Origin: Strigamia acuminata
Lineage: Eukaryota > Arthropoda > Chilopoda > Geophilomorpha > Linotaeniidae
Length of the DNA stretch: 64,000 nt
Direction: 5' to 3'
Assembly (NCBI GenBank): GCA_949358305.1
Contig: OX442321.1
Location: 4,923,605-4,987,604 of the forward strand
The notes under the pieces were generated by a model. The model ran no database searches. It was not told where the DNA came from and was given only the letters and a program-made list of their open reading frames with translations. Positions 1 to 9,985 of this stretch are shown here, piece after piece. Numbering within the stretch: the stretch's first letter is position 1; every line of letters begins with the position of its first letter. Both the position numbers and the translations under genes were made by a program.

Positions 1-2
1 GA

Positions 3-305
3 CGACGCGCAGATCCGAGTTTGTTACCACAAAATGGGGGGAAAGATTGCAGAAGTTCTCTTCTTCCTTTTCCCTTCAATTCTCAACCGACTGCACCGCC
101 TGTGCCTGTGCCTGATCCACCACTCGTTATTCCACCTGTTGTAGTACCACAAAATGTTGTGCCAATTCACGCACCGCCGTTGCCCGCTCGTGCGCCATCG
201 CCGCCTGCAATCGCTGGTTCGGCTACCCCGCAACCCACCGCGCGCAGTCCTCGACCAGTTCGAAAGAAGAAACAAACGGACTTCTTTGGTTTTCCACCGA
301 ATTAA
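3..305 (+). mobile_element. C-terminal end of a Ty3/gypsy pol (cut by window start)
   Basis: This open frame enters from the window edge and ends at TAA. Its start is continuous with a short segment (RRADP) resembling the post-integrase tail RHADQ of the complete gypsy element at 49455-54179. It then becomes Pro/Ala-rich and ends in a basic stretch followed by TDFFGFPPN, comparable to the basic tail and TQFYGYN ending of that element. It is followed by a purine tract and an LTR. No catalytic domain is visible. The assignment rests on this tail similarity and the adjacent LTR-like sequence. Confidence 0.6.
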
Positions 306-458
306 TGTTTGTGTGTGTTTTTATTTAATCAATTTCATTCCGTGTTTGTTTAAAATTCAATTATGTTTTATTAGTCATTTCATACATGTAATCGTCGTTT
401 AATTCCTGTAATTTTTACTTTATTTTGTATAATTGGTGTTTCTCCCAATTAAAGGGGA

Positions 459-626
459 TGTTGGAGTGTCCTACTCCATCGGTCAATCTTGACCAATCGT
501 TGTGTTTTGGCGCTTTTAAGAGCAGCGCCACCTATATTGTAATTCGAGAATAAATCAGTCACTTTAGTTCAACTCAGCTGACATGTTGCTTTCTTGACCA
601 CTACTTACATCGACGATAAATACACA
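459..626 (+). repeat. Probable 3' LTR of the gypsy element
   Basis: A purine tract (AAAGGGGA, 451-458) directly precedes TGTTGGAGTG, the usual TG start of an LTR. A polyadenylation-like AATAAA lies at about 550-555. The likely right end is ...TACACA at 626, followed by sequence shared with the upstream block copy at 3626, which marks the insertion boundary. The partner 5' LTR is outside the window. Confidence 0.6.
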
Positions 627-639
627 ATAAAAACCGCAA

Positions 640-861
640 AATTTAATTTTTTTTCTTGTTTTTCACTATTTACTTTGTACGCTCCAACTACCGGATGTTT
701 GATCTAAATATAACAAGAGGAAGCCATAAACTGATATCGACTCGTCATTAGAAAATAAAACACTTCCTTAATTTACATAAAACGCACTAAAAATTACAAA
801 CTACCGGCTATTAAAATATAGCCAAATTTCTCCAAAACACGAGTGCAATGGTTATTTTACT
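640..861 (+). promoter_or_regulatory. Upstream block A, copy 1 (orphaned)
   Basis: About 205 bp nearly identical to 3628-3845, with more distant relatives at about 29370-29600, 44390-44640, 48690-48940 and 57310-57600. Each lies a few hundred bases 5' of a DEG gene or remnant. The most conserved core is around GATGTTTGATC and AGAGGAAGCCATAAA...TATCGAC. It is interpreted as the shared promoter/5' exon region of the family. Here it runs straight into the last codons of a DEG gene. Confidence 0.5.
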
Positions 862-930
862 GCAATACTCGAACTTGTAGATTCAATCATTATGTACACT
901 TTCACTTTCAAACAATCGATCAAAAACTAA
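862..930 (+). pseudogene. DEG1: C-terminal tail of a DEG/ENaC gene
   Basis: Twenty-two codons and a TAA reading AILELVDSIIMYTFTFKQSI.. match the end of exon 6 in the full genes (for example DSIIMYSFTFKHSI in DEG3). All upstream exons are missing, and the tail is fused directly to upstream block A. The junction TTTTACTGC coincides with CTGCC in both parental sequences, so a microhomology deletion is the simple explanation. It is non-functional as a channel. Confidence 0.75.
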
Positions 931-941
931 CCTAATACTAA

Positions 942-1424
942 GGGGTTTCCTTAAATGAGCGATTATTGTGATTAGTTGATTATTGCAATAATCATAATCA
1001 CTCAATTATTGAGGGCCCAACAAAAATCTGATGATGTGATAATTGTTACGATGGGCGGAATTGTTTAAATTTTAACCTAAATAAGTAGCAATTGTTTAAA
1101 ACAAAGTTCCTACAAATAATAATTACAACTACCTAACTTGTTTCATGTGTTCAGTTTAACCTAAACTGAGCAGACTTTGTTATATTATGACCTTGTGTAG
1201 TTGAAGCGGGTCTGGTGCCGCCATGTTGGTTTCAGTTGAGAGAGCACTTATAATCGGCCCAAGTCAGCAGAAAATCATGGTTTGGGGTGATTACTTGATT
1301 AGTTGCTTATTTGATGAAATGATTATTCTCGGGATTGGTTGAATCCAGTCACATGACACATCAAGTAATCGACTAATCATAGTAATCAACTAATCGCTCA
1401 TTTAATAAAACCCCTTATTGTAAA
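942..1424. mobile_element. MITE with terminal inverted repeats (GGGGTTT end)
   Basis: The ends are inverted repeats: AAGGGGTTTCCTTAAATGAG at the left and its counterpart ...CTCATTTAATAAAACCCCTT at the right, continuing inward as GCGATTA...TTGATTA. The element sits in the 3' flank of DEG1, splitting the motif CTAATA / TTGTAAAATAC that is continuous after DEG5 (12303-12319). No coding capacity is seen. Confidence 0.65.
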
Positions 1425-1739
1425 ATACCATTAAGTTCAGCACTAAACATAATTATTATATACATTTTTGAACTGTAATAGATAATTGAATCAAATGAAT
1501 AACAACTCTATTTTATTATACAGGGTGAGGCACCTAACCTAACATTTTTAAATAAAAGCAAAGTACTGTTGACTACATTTGAAACAGTAGTTTATTCTTG
1601 TATATAACAAAAAGAATCTCAAACAATCCACTCAATCCAAAGAACTCGGAATTTTAAATTATTTGGCCCGCAGATGCGAATTTGGTAGAATCTGCGCCCC
1701 AGACGGTCAAAACACTCAACTCTTTTAGTTCCCCTTGGA

Positions 1740-2330
1740 AACTCCAGTTTTCATAATAGTAATTAATCAAAAAAATTTGACTCTTTGTTCCTTCTATGTT
1801 AAATTATAGCGCACTCGTAGCGCCACTTATGTAAGCTTATTAATGCAAATAAAGACACTTATGCTAATTTCAGCCTACCTAATGGCTTCTTTTTAAAACG
1901 CTCTACGTTTACATCCGAATCAATCAAAGCAATCAAGAAGAGAGGAACACATTAGACAAAATTTAATAATGCAAGATTTAATTCCAGTTCCCAATGACGA
2001 CCAGAGCCATGCATATGTAACACTAACATGTATATGATTATCTAATGAATAAATAAAGCCAATCGAATTAATGGTGCGACAAAGTGCTCTTTCGGTATTT
2101 CAAAAAGCAACTTCACCTCATATAAATATCTGCCTTTTAATTTTTAAAACTTAAATCAATAGTTTCTGTAACAACAGTAAACCGACCGCAGTATCATTCC
2201 CAACGAGTACGGATAAGAACATCAGAAAGTTGTGCTCATTTTCATACCGTTTTAGTGCTACTGTATTTGGATGAAAAACCACACAATATTGTAGGTAAGT
2301 GACTTTTATTTATAAGCATGTGGAAACTTG
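1740..2330 (+). promoter_or_regulatory. Upstream block B, copy 1
   Basis: About 590 bp that recurs at 35640-36240 (before DEG9), with its second half again at 39300-39690 (before DEG10). It ends in a possible 5' splice donor context (ATTGTAGGTAAGTGAC) and precedes DEG2. No open frame is shared. I infer a 5' regulatory or 5' UTR region used by one subgroup of DEG genes. Block A and block B genes have otherwise similar coding regions. Confidence 0.4.
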
Positions 2331-2420
2331 GTCAGCCACAATCGATGTGGATAATGAAATAACCACAAAAATAATAACCGCGGAAATAAATGACAAATTT
2401 AAAATCCGGGTATCCTAAAC

Positions 2421-2700
2421 CAGGGGTTCCCAAACATTTTAGCATCGCGACCCATATTTAAGCAAGGCAATCTTCCGCGCCCCACTTCACTGCATTAAAT
2501 TTTTCAAAAATGAACAACTAAAAAGATAAGAAATTTTTATATAATTTTGCATAAATTTTTATATAATTTTGCATAAAATTTTATATAAATTTGCATAAAA
2601 TTTTATATAATTTTGCATAAAATTTTATGTAATTTTGCATAAAATTTTATATAATTTTAAATAATTTTGCATAAAATTTTACATAAGTTTGCAAAAAAAG
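2421..2700. mobile_element. hAT-type MITE fragment with AT-rich tandem core
   Basis: It starts with CAGGGGTTCCCAAAC, the terminal motif of the hAT-like MITEs in DEG5 intron 2, and contains the shared GCAAGGCAATCTTCCGCGCCCCACTT-type sequence in inverted orientation relative to 11240-11290. From about 2530 it decays into seven or so copies of a 20-22 bp unit (ATTTTGCATAAAATTTTATAT). No second terminus is recognisable. The insertion is absent from the paralogous stretch before DEG9 (36316). Confidence 0.55.
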
Positions 2701-2903
2701 CTTGTCCTATTTAGCCATATGTGATGAAAATCGATTAAGAATAGATAAATAAATAAATAAATCCATAAAAAACCGACCACCGCTGTTCAGATAACCGGTG
2801 TTCTGAAAATCGAGGTTCTACTGTAGTGACTATAATACGATAAATTAAAAACCTTTTGCAGAAGTTCCTTTTCTCTTACGCACATAACAAAAAAAAACCA
2901 ATG

Positions 2904-3597
2904 ACACCACAACACTTTATCAAGTCCGGTTGCGGCAGAAAAAGAATACAAAATAAAGAAATACCGAGATAGTCATTTGTGGACAAGTACTCTTTGATGC
3001 TATAGGAAACACAATCAAAGGAAATGCAAAACCGAGAATATTTATTCCCAGAGGAAGTCGTAATAAGAATATACGCAAAGATGATAGAGTCACTATCCCG
3101 AGTGAAATCCTCGGCTACAAGTCGAAACGAGGCTTTGTATACAATCTGTTGTATTTTCTAGTCATTTTTCTCAGCACTCTCGCTTGCTCGTATCAAACTT
3201 ACAAAGTATACTACTCTATCGAATCAATATTCTTCATAATACTTGCTGAGTTTATTCTATCAAATAAACCGCAAAACATACTCTACACTTTAAAGTATTT
3301 CTACTCTCTTCGAATTACGCGATAAATTCATATTAGCGCCATCTGGTGTGAACCTTTGCGTTTATACGGTTTTATAACCGTCACACGCTTGTCGGGATTA
3401 GGTCAGCACTCATCTTCTTGTCAGATAAGATTCATGCTGAGCTAATTATCCCGACAATTACACGTTGCGCTCGGTATATAACCTAAGAAAATTGTACTTG
3501 TCCTAAAATATGTGATGAAACTTTCCACACCAATCATTACAAAATGGGCAGCCAGGCTAAAGTCTCAGCCGAAATATCCCTCTTCTTTGATGATTAA
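2904..3597 (+). pseudogene. DEG2: DEG/ENaC pseudogene, middle exons lost
   Basis: The first part follows DEG9 exon 1 closely from the ATG at about 2904 but is shifted at 2940-2970, so the frame from the ATG stops at IPR*. Downstream it still encodes GYKSKRGFVYNLLYFLVI and TLACSYQTY. Homology stops at about 3206. A 280-bp unrelated insert follows, containing a short palindrome (TGTCGGGATTA ... TAATTATCCCGACA). A scrap of exon 6 follows (CTCPKICDET, about 3490-3597), ending in TGA. TM2 and the selectivity motif are missing, so it is a dead gene. Confidence 0.8.
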
Positions 3598-3625
3598 ATT
3601 CAACACAAGATGTAATTAGTAAATA

Positions 3626-4058
3626 TAAAAACCGCAAAATTTAATTTTTTTTCTTGTTTTTCACTATTTACTTTGTACGCTCCAACTACCGGATGTTTGA
3701 TCTAAATATAACAAGAGGAAGCCATAAACTGATATCGACTCGTCATTAGAAAATAAAACACTTCCTTAATTTACATAAAACGCACTAAAAATTACAAACT
3801 ACCGGCTATTAAAATATAGCCAAATTTCTCCAAAACACGTGTGCAATGGTTACTTTACTGCCGAAAGCGTCAAAAATCAATCTGATTGATCTCGCCAAAC
3901 ACCTAGAGACACAGAGAAAAACACACGGTCTAAAGCTGTCGTAGTTCCAAAACAAGAATACACAATACTTTAGCTGTGTTTAATCAGGTAAATGTATAAA
4001 ATTTTCTTCTCGTCCTCTAGTCTAAAGTGCTCAATATGACGTATTAACTCACACAATA
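3626..4058 (+). promoter_or_regulatory. Upstream block A, copy 2 (for DEG3)
   Basis: Near-identical to 640-850 for about 205 bp. It continues through sequence also present before DEG7 (29560-29790), including ACACAATACTTTAGCTGT..., an AG/GT(A/G)A(A/G)-type donor (AATCAGGTAAATG, 3987) and TTTTCTTCTCGTCCTCTAG. I read this as promoter, non-coding first exon and start of a 5' intron. A mariner element separates it from the DEG3 coding region. Confidence 0.45.
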
Positions 4059-4060
4059 TA

Positions 4061-5012
4061 CAGAGGGTGAATGCTCAAATTTGAAACACTGCAATTTTTA
4101 ATTTATTTTCTTTAATGCACGTCAGTGAATTGTCTTAATTTGGCCAATGTGTCTCCCATGGAGTGCACTAACAGTCCTGCATCTTGTTTCCAAGACTGGA
4201 ACACTCCTTTGCACTTCTCAGGTGTAAGAGTAAACCATTCATCACAAACAACTTTCCATAGTCCTTCTATGGTGTTGGTCTTTCGGTGAAACAGGTGCTG
4301 TTTTGAGAAACCAAATCTAAAACGGTCCATGGGACTGATGTCTGATGATTTGGTGGGTATGTCCTCTTAACTAATATTTAAGCCTAACCGTAGCCTTCAG
4401 ATTATCGAGGTAGGCTGTGGTCAGCTTGGCAGTGTGTGAGGAAGCTTTGTCGTGATGTGACGTCACTCTGTTCAGATCTTCTGGATACAGGAAAAGGATT
4501 TCTTTTGTCCAAATATGATTTTAGTATAAAGTCACGGAGTTACCTTAGACTTTTTGTGGCATTCTGATAAGTGGAAGTCGTCCTCTGCCAGTCTAACCTC
4601 CTATCACCATGAAGCCACATGGCCAGCTTTTCACAAGCCACTCTTCTGGCACATTTTTACCAGGAAAAACGTAACAAATTTTCCGAATACCGTTGCAGTA
4701 GTCAAGATAGATGTAAGCCTCATCAAATGTTGCCATATTTGCACACTTTTCACCTGCTAGATAGCACTCAAACAACTTTCAAGCATTCGTTTTCGGTTTT
4801 TGTAAGTAACCCTCCTTGCAAAGCATTTAGACCATAACATCAACTTCTGTACCATGACGTGGCCCCATATTTTAACTGACTGTTATATCCATTCTTGTAA
4901 ATCCAGGCTAATGTTCAGATTAAATGATGAAACAAACAAAATTTAAATGTGGTGTGCCAATCACTAGCAATTCCACTTTTAAAGTGTTTAATTTTTGAGT
5001 ATTCACCCTCTG
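4061..5012 (-). mobile_element. Degenerate Tc1/mariner-superfamily element (952 bp)
   Basis: Inverted ends CAGAGGGTGAATGCTCAAA / TTTGAGTATTCACCCTCTG are flanked by TA on both sides (4059-4060, 5013-5014). Minus-strand pieces encode transposase fragments: one with DEAYIYLDYCNG (about 4600-4775), and a C-terminal one with SPMDRF and NTIEGLWKVV (4112-4330), resembling mariner-type transposases whose third catalytic residue is Asp in an SPMD context. Frames are broken, so it is inactive. It lies in the 5' region of DEG3; the uninterrupted site is seen before DEG7 at about 29795. Confidence 0.75.
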
Positions 5013-5082
5013 TATATATTCGATAAATTTTAAACCTTTTGCAGCAGTTCGTTTTCACTTACGCACACAACAAAAAAAACCA

Positions 5083-6756
5083 ATGAAACCACAAGAGTTT
5101 ATCAAGTCTGGTTGCGGCACAAAAAGTATACAATATAGAAACACCGAGATAGTCGTTTGTGTACAAATGCTCTTTGAGTCTATAGGTAACACAATCAAAC
5201 AACATGCAAAATCGAGGTTATTTATTCACAGAAGAAGTCGTAATAAGAATATATGCAAAGATGATCGAGCAACTTTCCAGAGTGAAATCCTCGGCTACAA
5301 ATCGAAACGAGGCTTTGTATACAATCTCTTGCACTTTCTAGTCATTTTTCTGAGCACTCTCACTTGCTCGTATCAAACTTACGATCGAATCAGCTTATAT
5401 CTATTCGCACCCATTGAAAGCAGAGTCAATTTAATACGCAATGCATCAGTCAAGTTCCCATCCATAACTCTGTGTCCTACATTCCTGGGTTACGCTGATT
5501 TGTACAAAATAGGAAAACTAAAACACTCTAGTGAGCCATGCTTTCCCACTGATTTAATAAATGACGACATCCTTAATGTTTCTACATTCTGGGCTCTCAT
5601 GACACTAAATGGAACGATGGATAACTTTTACGAATGGAAGGTAAGAAAGTTTCATTCTGCTTCTGAATAATTGGATTGAAATTTCTACATTTTTCCAGAA
5701 AACCGATAAAAATGGTGACAGAAGCTCGTACTATTTTGTTCAAAGTGACAGCAAAACTGTGTTTGGCACGTGTTACACATACTCCAGCAGTAAGTTTAAC
5801 ACTTGAAGAGACCCAACGTTTTTAAACAATTAATTTTGCATCCGCTAATGTTTCTGTAGAAAATCTTGTTCGTTTTAAAAAAGATGATTTTCAGTTAGTT
5901 TTTACCTTCAACGATTCTCCTAACAATTGTACCAATGCACCGGGAGTAATATGGGTATGAATAAACCTAAATAACTTAATTCAATCGAGAAAATTTCAAA
6001 ATGTTGCGTTATATTAAAACAGTACATGCTGCACCATAATGATGTTCACGTCAAATACAACATAGCAAATGAATATACAGAATTCAGTCGTTCGGCAACC
6101 TACGGTTTATCTGCAAAACGAGTTCGTTTCTAGACCAACTCATCAATTACAAATTAGACTAACGATGATTTTTCATTCTACAGTTCAGAAGTCTGAATCG
6201 AACATCAAATGTTTGCGACACCATCCAAGTTGTAAACCAGTGCAAAATCAACTGCTTTGAAAATTTTCTGAAAAATGTCATCGACTGTCGGTAAGAAATA
6301 GCAAAATGTTTGTTCTCACGTCTGATTATCGATCAAATCAACAGATTTCCGATGGCTTCTGTTTCGGAACTCCCATTTTGTGCAAACGGATCTATGCTAA
6401 AGGACCAGATCAATAAATTTTGGAACTTGGCCATCCATTTTAATTATTTAGAAAAATGCACTTGTCCTAAAATATGCGACGAAACTTTGTACAGTGATCA
6501 TTTGAAAAAGAACGAGCTGGATGACGTATACTCAGCCTATTTATCCATCCGCTTTGATGATAATGTGATTGAAGAAATTGAGGAAAGTTATAGCTACTAT
6601 TTGGTGTGCTTGATGTGCGACGTCGGTGGCAATTTGGGTCTCTTTTTAGGATTGAGCCTCCCTGCCGTATTCGACATTGCAGATTCAATCATCATGTACT
6701 CTTTTACGTTCAAACATTCTATTAAAAATAAATCTAATATTCAAAAATTCCATTAA
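5083..6756 (+). CDS. DEG3: complete DEG/ENaC channel subunit (453 aa)
   Basis: Six exons: 5083-5640, 5699-5789, 5860-5954, 6023-6121, 6184-6290 and 6345-6756, all with canonical ends and phases 0/1/0/0/2; together they give 453 residues. The exon 4 donor is a weak GTTCGT chosen because it keeps phase 0. TM1 is at about residues 79-100, FPSITLCP at 125-132, LNRT and paired Cys in exon 5, CTCPKIC at 355-361, and TM2 at about 399-434 with GLFLGLS (selectivity G-X-S 419-421). The His-Gly motif before TM1 reads R76-G77. The family forms trimeric Na+/cation channels in the plasma membrane; the ligand is unknown. The start follows AAACCA, a good initiation context, but part of this N-terminus could be intron (see the finding on the conserved acceptor at 5185). 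Confidence 0.85.
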
Positions 6757-6892
6757 ATCCAGCACAAAACGTAGCATATTACCCCGTAAAATCTTATAAC
6801 TTCACTATACTGTTCAATTGAATCAAATAAATTACAACTCTATTCTATTATAGTGTTACAAATGTTTAATAATTTGTCAAAGTAAGCTTATA

Positions 6893-7080
6893 CAGGGTGT
6901 CCCAAATGAACGAATCCAGTCAAATAACGAAAAGACCATTTAGGTGTGATAAATGAAACAAATGTAGTACTAGTAAACTAAGTGAGGGCATTTCAAAAAT
7001 GTGAAAAAATTTGACCTCTGACCTTTTCTTCAAGGTCATTCCAACTCTAACTTCTAAACTAAGACTGGTAGAGCAAAATT
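6893..7080. repeat. One-ended relic of the CAGGGTG palindromic MITE family
   Basis: It begins TACAGGGTGTCCCAAATGAACG and continues with TTCAAGGTCATTCCAACTCTAAC, which resembles the arm of the large inverted-repeat element at 34449-35584. The opposite terminus is not found; the copy merges into the DEG4 fragment. Confidence 0.45.
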
Positions 7081-7189
7081 CTCAATTGAAAAAAGAAAGA
7101 GCACTTTCTGTTTAGTACAAAACTGCTCATCAAATTTACTCCGACACAATAACAGATAAAATTACGAAAAAAATAAATCATCAACGCCA

Positions 7190-7395
7190 ATCCCAACAAG
7201 CAAAAACGTACATCAAATCCCACAATACGTTGTTTAATTTCCCACTCGGTTAAATACTTACTCACACTTTTTTATTCTCTAGCATACACAATGACAAAAC
7301 ATGAGAAAAATAGGTCATTTATTATAATAAGAATAAATGCAAAGCTGATTGAGTCACTTTCAAGAGTGAAATCCTCGGCTACAAGTCAAAACATG
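7190..7395 (+). pseudogene. DEG4: exon-1 fragment of a DEG5/6-type gene
   Basis: The segment aligns with the 5' flank and first part of exon 1 of DEG5 and DEG6: CACGTTGTTTAAT-like sequence, a pyrimidine tract ending TTCTCTAG at 7283, then the region corresponding to RSFI..RTNKNKCK...SEILGYKS. The alignment ends at about 7390, just before the TM1 codons, and the frame carries indels. No later exon follows. A truncated pseudogene. Confidence 0.7.
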
Positions 7396-8000
7396 TGGAC
7401 CATGTTATTCTGTGATAGTACAATACAGTGTGAGGAATCCCATTGGTTTTCAGTGCCACATGGTGACAAGTTTCGTTACTAGTACACTTATCAGGTCAAA
7501 GCTAGGAGAGTCGCTTCAACACCTGTTCTCTTACACCATGGCCCAACCCGCAGCTCAAGATGGCTATGATTCTTTTTGCGATTCAAATCGGTTTCAAACC
7601 ATCGCCACCTGAATTGAAAGAGGTAAAATTTACTAAAAGTCAAAAATTTACTAAAGTCAAAAATGACCCGGGTTGGGTGAGTAAGTGATTTTTTTTTAGT
7701 TTGGTACTGCTAACAAAAGCCTGACTCGTTAAGGTTTGATGCTGCTTGATGTGTTTTGGTTGAAGTTCAGTTCTATTACGCATTTAAAAAATTTCAAGAA
7801 ATGTAAATAATTTTGAAAGAAAAATGTCACTGATTCATAAAAATCAATTTTACTAACATTTGCAAAACGCACCAAGTTGTAAAAGAAAAACAATATTTGA
7901 ATAGTGTCGTAGTTGTGTTTACTTTGCCTATATTCGTGCAACAAAATGTTTGTTTAAACATGTTTGTTTAAAATGTTTTAGATGTTGACATAAACTGATA
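7396..8000. other. Spacer with no recognised gene
   Basis: AT-rich sequence without a supported coding region or a clear repeat. Short open frames here have no recognisable motif. Confidence 0.4.
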
Positions 8001-8001
8001 A

Positions 8002-8190
8002 ATGTTGTCCAACATTAAATATTTTATGAAATCAACCTTTGCTTTCATCATGTGTGCAAACACTGCATTGAAATTTTCTTTTTGCATATTTACATTTTCT
8101 TTATTCTTAACACGCGAAGAGAACATAATTCAAAGAAATTGTAAGGAAAATTATTATTCAGAATTTCACTTCATAACTGCTGGTGAGTGA
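8002..8190 (+). other. Short open frame with hydrophobic N-terminus, unsupported
   Basis: The ATG opens 62 codons with a strongly hydrophobic stretch (FAFIMCANTALKFSFCIFTF) that could pass for a signal peptide, and a GTGAGT donor-like site sits near the end (8183). There is no family match and no second exon. It may be chance in AT-rich DNA. Confidence 0.15.
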
Positions 8191-8230
8191 TAAATCAAAA
8201 CTTATCTTATTTGACTATTGGTGAAAAATA

Positions 8231-8722
8231 GAGAGTTTGCGGGAGGCATTTTTCCCTTATTTTGTGCCACGTTACACTATTTTAGTGCCATATCGTAAAG
8301 GAAAAATCTTTAGTGTATCTTTTTCAACACTAAATTAAAATATAGCACAGCCAATCACAATTGAGAACACTATATTGTTAGCTCCGCCCATTGCAAATGG
8401 CGATTATTTTGTTGTCCCGATCAAACACATCAGTCATAGGTATGTAGATTAAATGATAAGTGAAGCCCAAAATTGAATTTTAGGCCCAAAACCATACTTT
8501 ACAGGCATAATAATGGAATTTTATGGAGAAATTTGCACATTTACGCCCCCAAATTGAATATTTAGGCTCAAAATTACTAACTGTCAGTAGTTGGCTGAAA
8601 TAGTGTAGTGATAAGGGAAAAGTGCAGCCCGCAAAAACTTAATTTATCATTTTTCTCTTACACTATTTTTATACCGTATAGTCTTTAACTGTAAGGGAAA
8701 AATGCATCCCGCAAACTCTCTA
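8231..8722. mobile_element. MITE with GAGAGTTTGCGGGA ends
   Basis: The left end AGAGAGTTTGCGGGAGGCAT and right end ATGCATCCCGCAAACTCTCT are inverted repeats. TTTTTCCCTTA and TACACTATTTT are also mirrored inward. An internal GTGCAGCCCGCAAAAACTT repeats part of the terminus. No open frame; non-autonomous. Confidence 0.7.
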
Positions 8723-8944
8723 ATGTCTCGTTCCACTGATGGTAACAGTAATATTTTTTGTTAAGCAGCATTGGGCAAGACATTGGCCTCTATTTCGGCA
8801 TGTCTTGTTTAGCACTTATATTTATCCACTGCTGAATAATTTCTGCCACTAAATCTAGCAAAGAGGCCCTGATTTGAAGCTCTCAAAACAATTTTTTTTG
8901 GGCCCTTTGTAGAATAAACTAAGCTTGTGTAATTATTTTTTGTC

Positions 8945-9350
8945 CATACTTTGATCAATTACAAAAGTGGCTAATTACCCATTGGTCGAGTCTAGTTACT
9001 CAATAACTGTAGACTGTGTACTACCACCAGGAAAAGTAGTTATACATATTTTTTTATTTTTGTGATTATTATAATGATTAAAATGATTTATTTTTAATTT
9101 TATTTTATAATACAATGTTTTTTCCATTCATAAAATTAAGTTTTATGTTGTTTTTAATTCATCATACATGTTTGTTGAGTTTATTGGTTGCTTTGTCAAG
9201 AAATCAAATAACTTTTGAATTTTTTTTTTCGATTACAATGTCTGTACATCAAGTGCAATTCTGGTGTTTTAGTCTATTTTTTGTATCACTACACAAGTGA
9301 AAAGGCTCGACCAATGGCTAATTAGCCAATTTTGTAATTGATCAGAATAT
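8945..9350. mobile_element. MITE of the 'CATTGGTCGAG' family, copy 1
   Basis: Inverted ends: TTGATCAATTACAAAAGTGG...CCATTGGTCGAG at left and CTCGACCAATGG...CCAATTTTGTAATTGATCA at right. Related elements lie at about 12385-12690, 25385-25810 and 46453-46875, each keeping a (C)CCATTGG(T/C)... (C/A)AGCCATTTCAC core. Confidence 0.6.
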
Positions 9351-9540
9351 ATAATTTAATTTTTTAGTGTAACAGCCATCTTTTATTTTTTTTTCGCTAC
9401 TAGTCAACTTTTTCACATGAAATTAAATAAATATGCACTATCCCCTTCCCTGGACCAATCGGAGCATTGATGTGCCGTCTTTGAGAAATGTTGTGAGAGA
9501 GAGATCAAGAACAAAGACGCCACATATTTCATAAATAAAA

Positions 9541-9930
9541 TTGATTAACTTGGACGTTTCTTTTAGTTATTTGGAAAAATAATCCATTTCAAAATTATTA
9601 AATTTTTTAATTAACATACCAAATAATTAAATTTCTTCATTAAAACGTACAGAATTATTAAATTTCTTAAATCATTTTCTATAACTAAATGAAGGCAATC
9701 TTGCTGACCAAGATGATGTAAACAAATAGATAAATCATTACTTCAATGAATAGTTTCTATAACAACTGTAAGGATTACTACTGTCACCGCCAATTTCTTC
9801 CTCTTTAGAAGAACACTTCTCCTTGACCAGTTGACCTCAACAACACGATGCCACCGCGATATTTGATGAATACCGCCAATCCTAACTGGCACAAACGTAC
9901 GTTAAAACCCTCAACACGTTGTTTAATATC
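9541..9930 (+). promoter_or_regulatory. Upstream block C (for DEG5)
   Basis: About 390 bp closely matched at 22195-22690 before DEG6, and more weakly at 13950-14120 and 32990-33200. It includes AAGGCAATCTTGCTGACCAAGATGATGTAAAC, ATAGTTTCTATAACAAC, CAATTTCTTCCTCTTTAGAAGAAC and ACCAGTTGACCTCAACA. No shared open frame. It is the presumed 5' regulatory/untranslated region of the DEG5/6 subgroup. Confidence 0.4.
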
Positions 9931-9985
9931 CCAAATGTTGCACTCAGTGAAATATTCACTGAAATCTCACTCTTTTATTCTACAG

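Noticed and set aside
2530-2700. CRISPR-like regular repeat
   Set aside because: Units of about 20 bp are contiguous AT-rich tandem repeats without unique spacers, in a eukaryotic setting.
6467-6688. Repeated minus-strand 63-73 codon frames opposite exon 6 (also near 12065, 24714 and 31263)
   Set aside because: They recur only because exon 6 is conserved in the copies; the protein (NLQCRIRQ...) is a reverse-strand shadow of the TM2 region.
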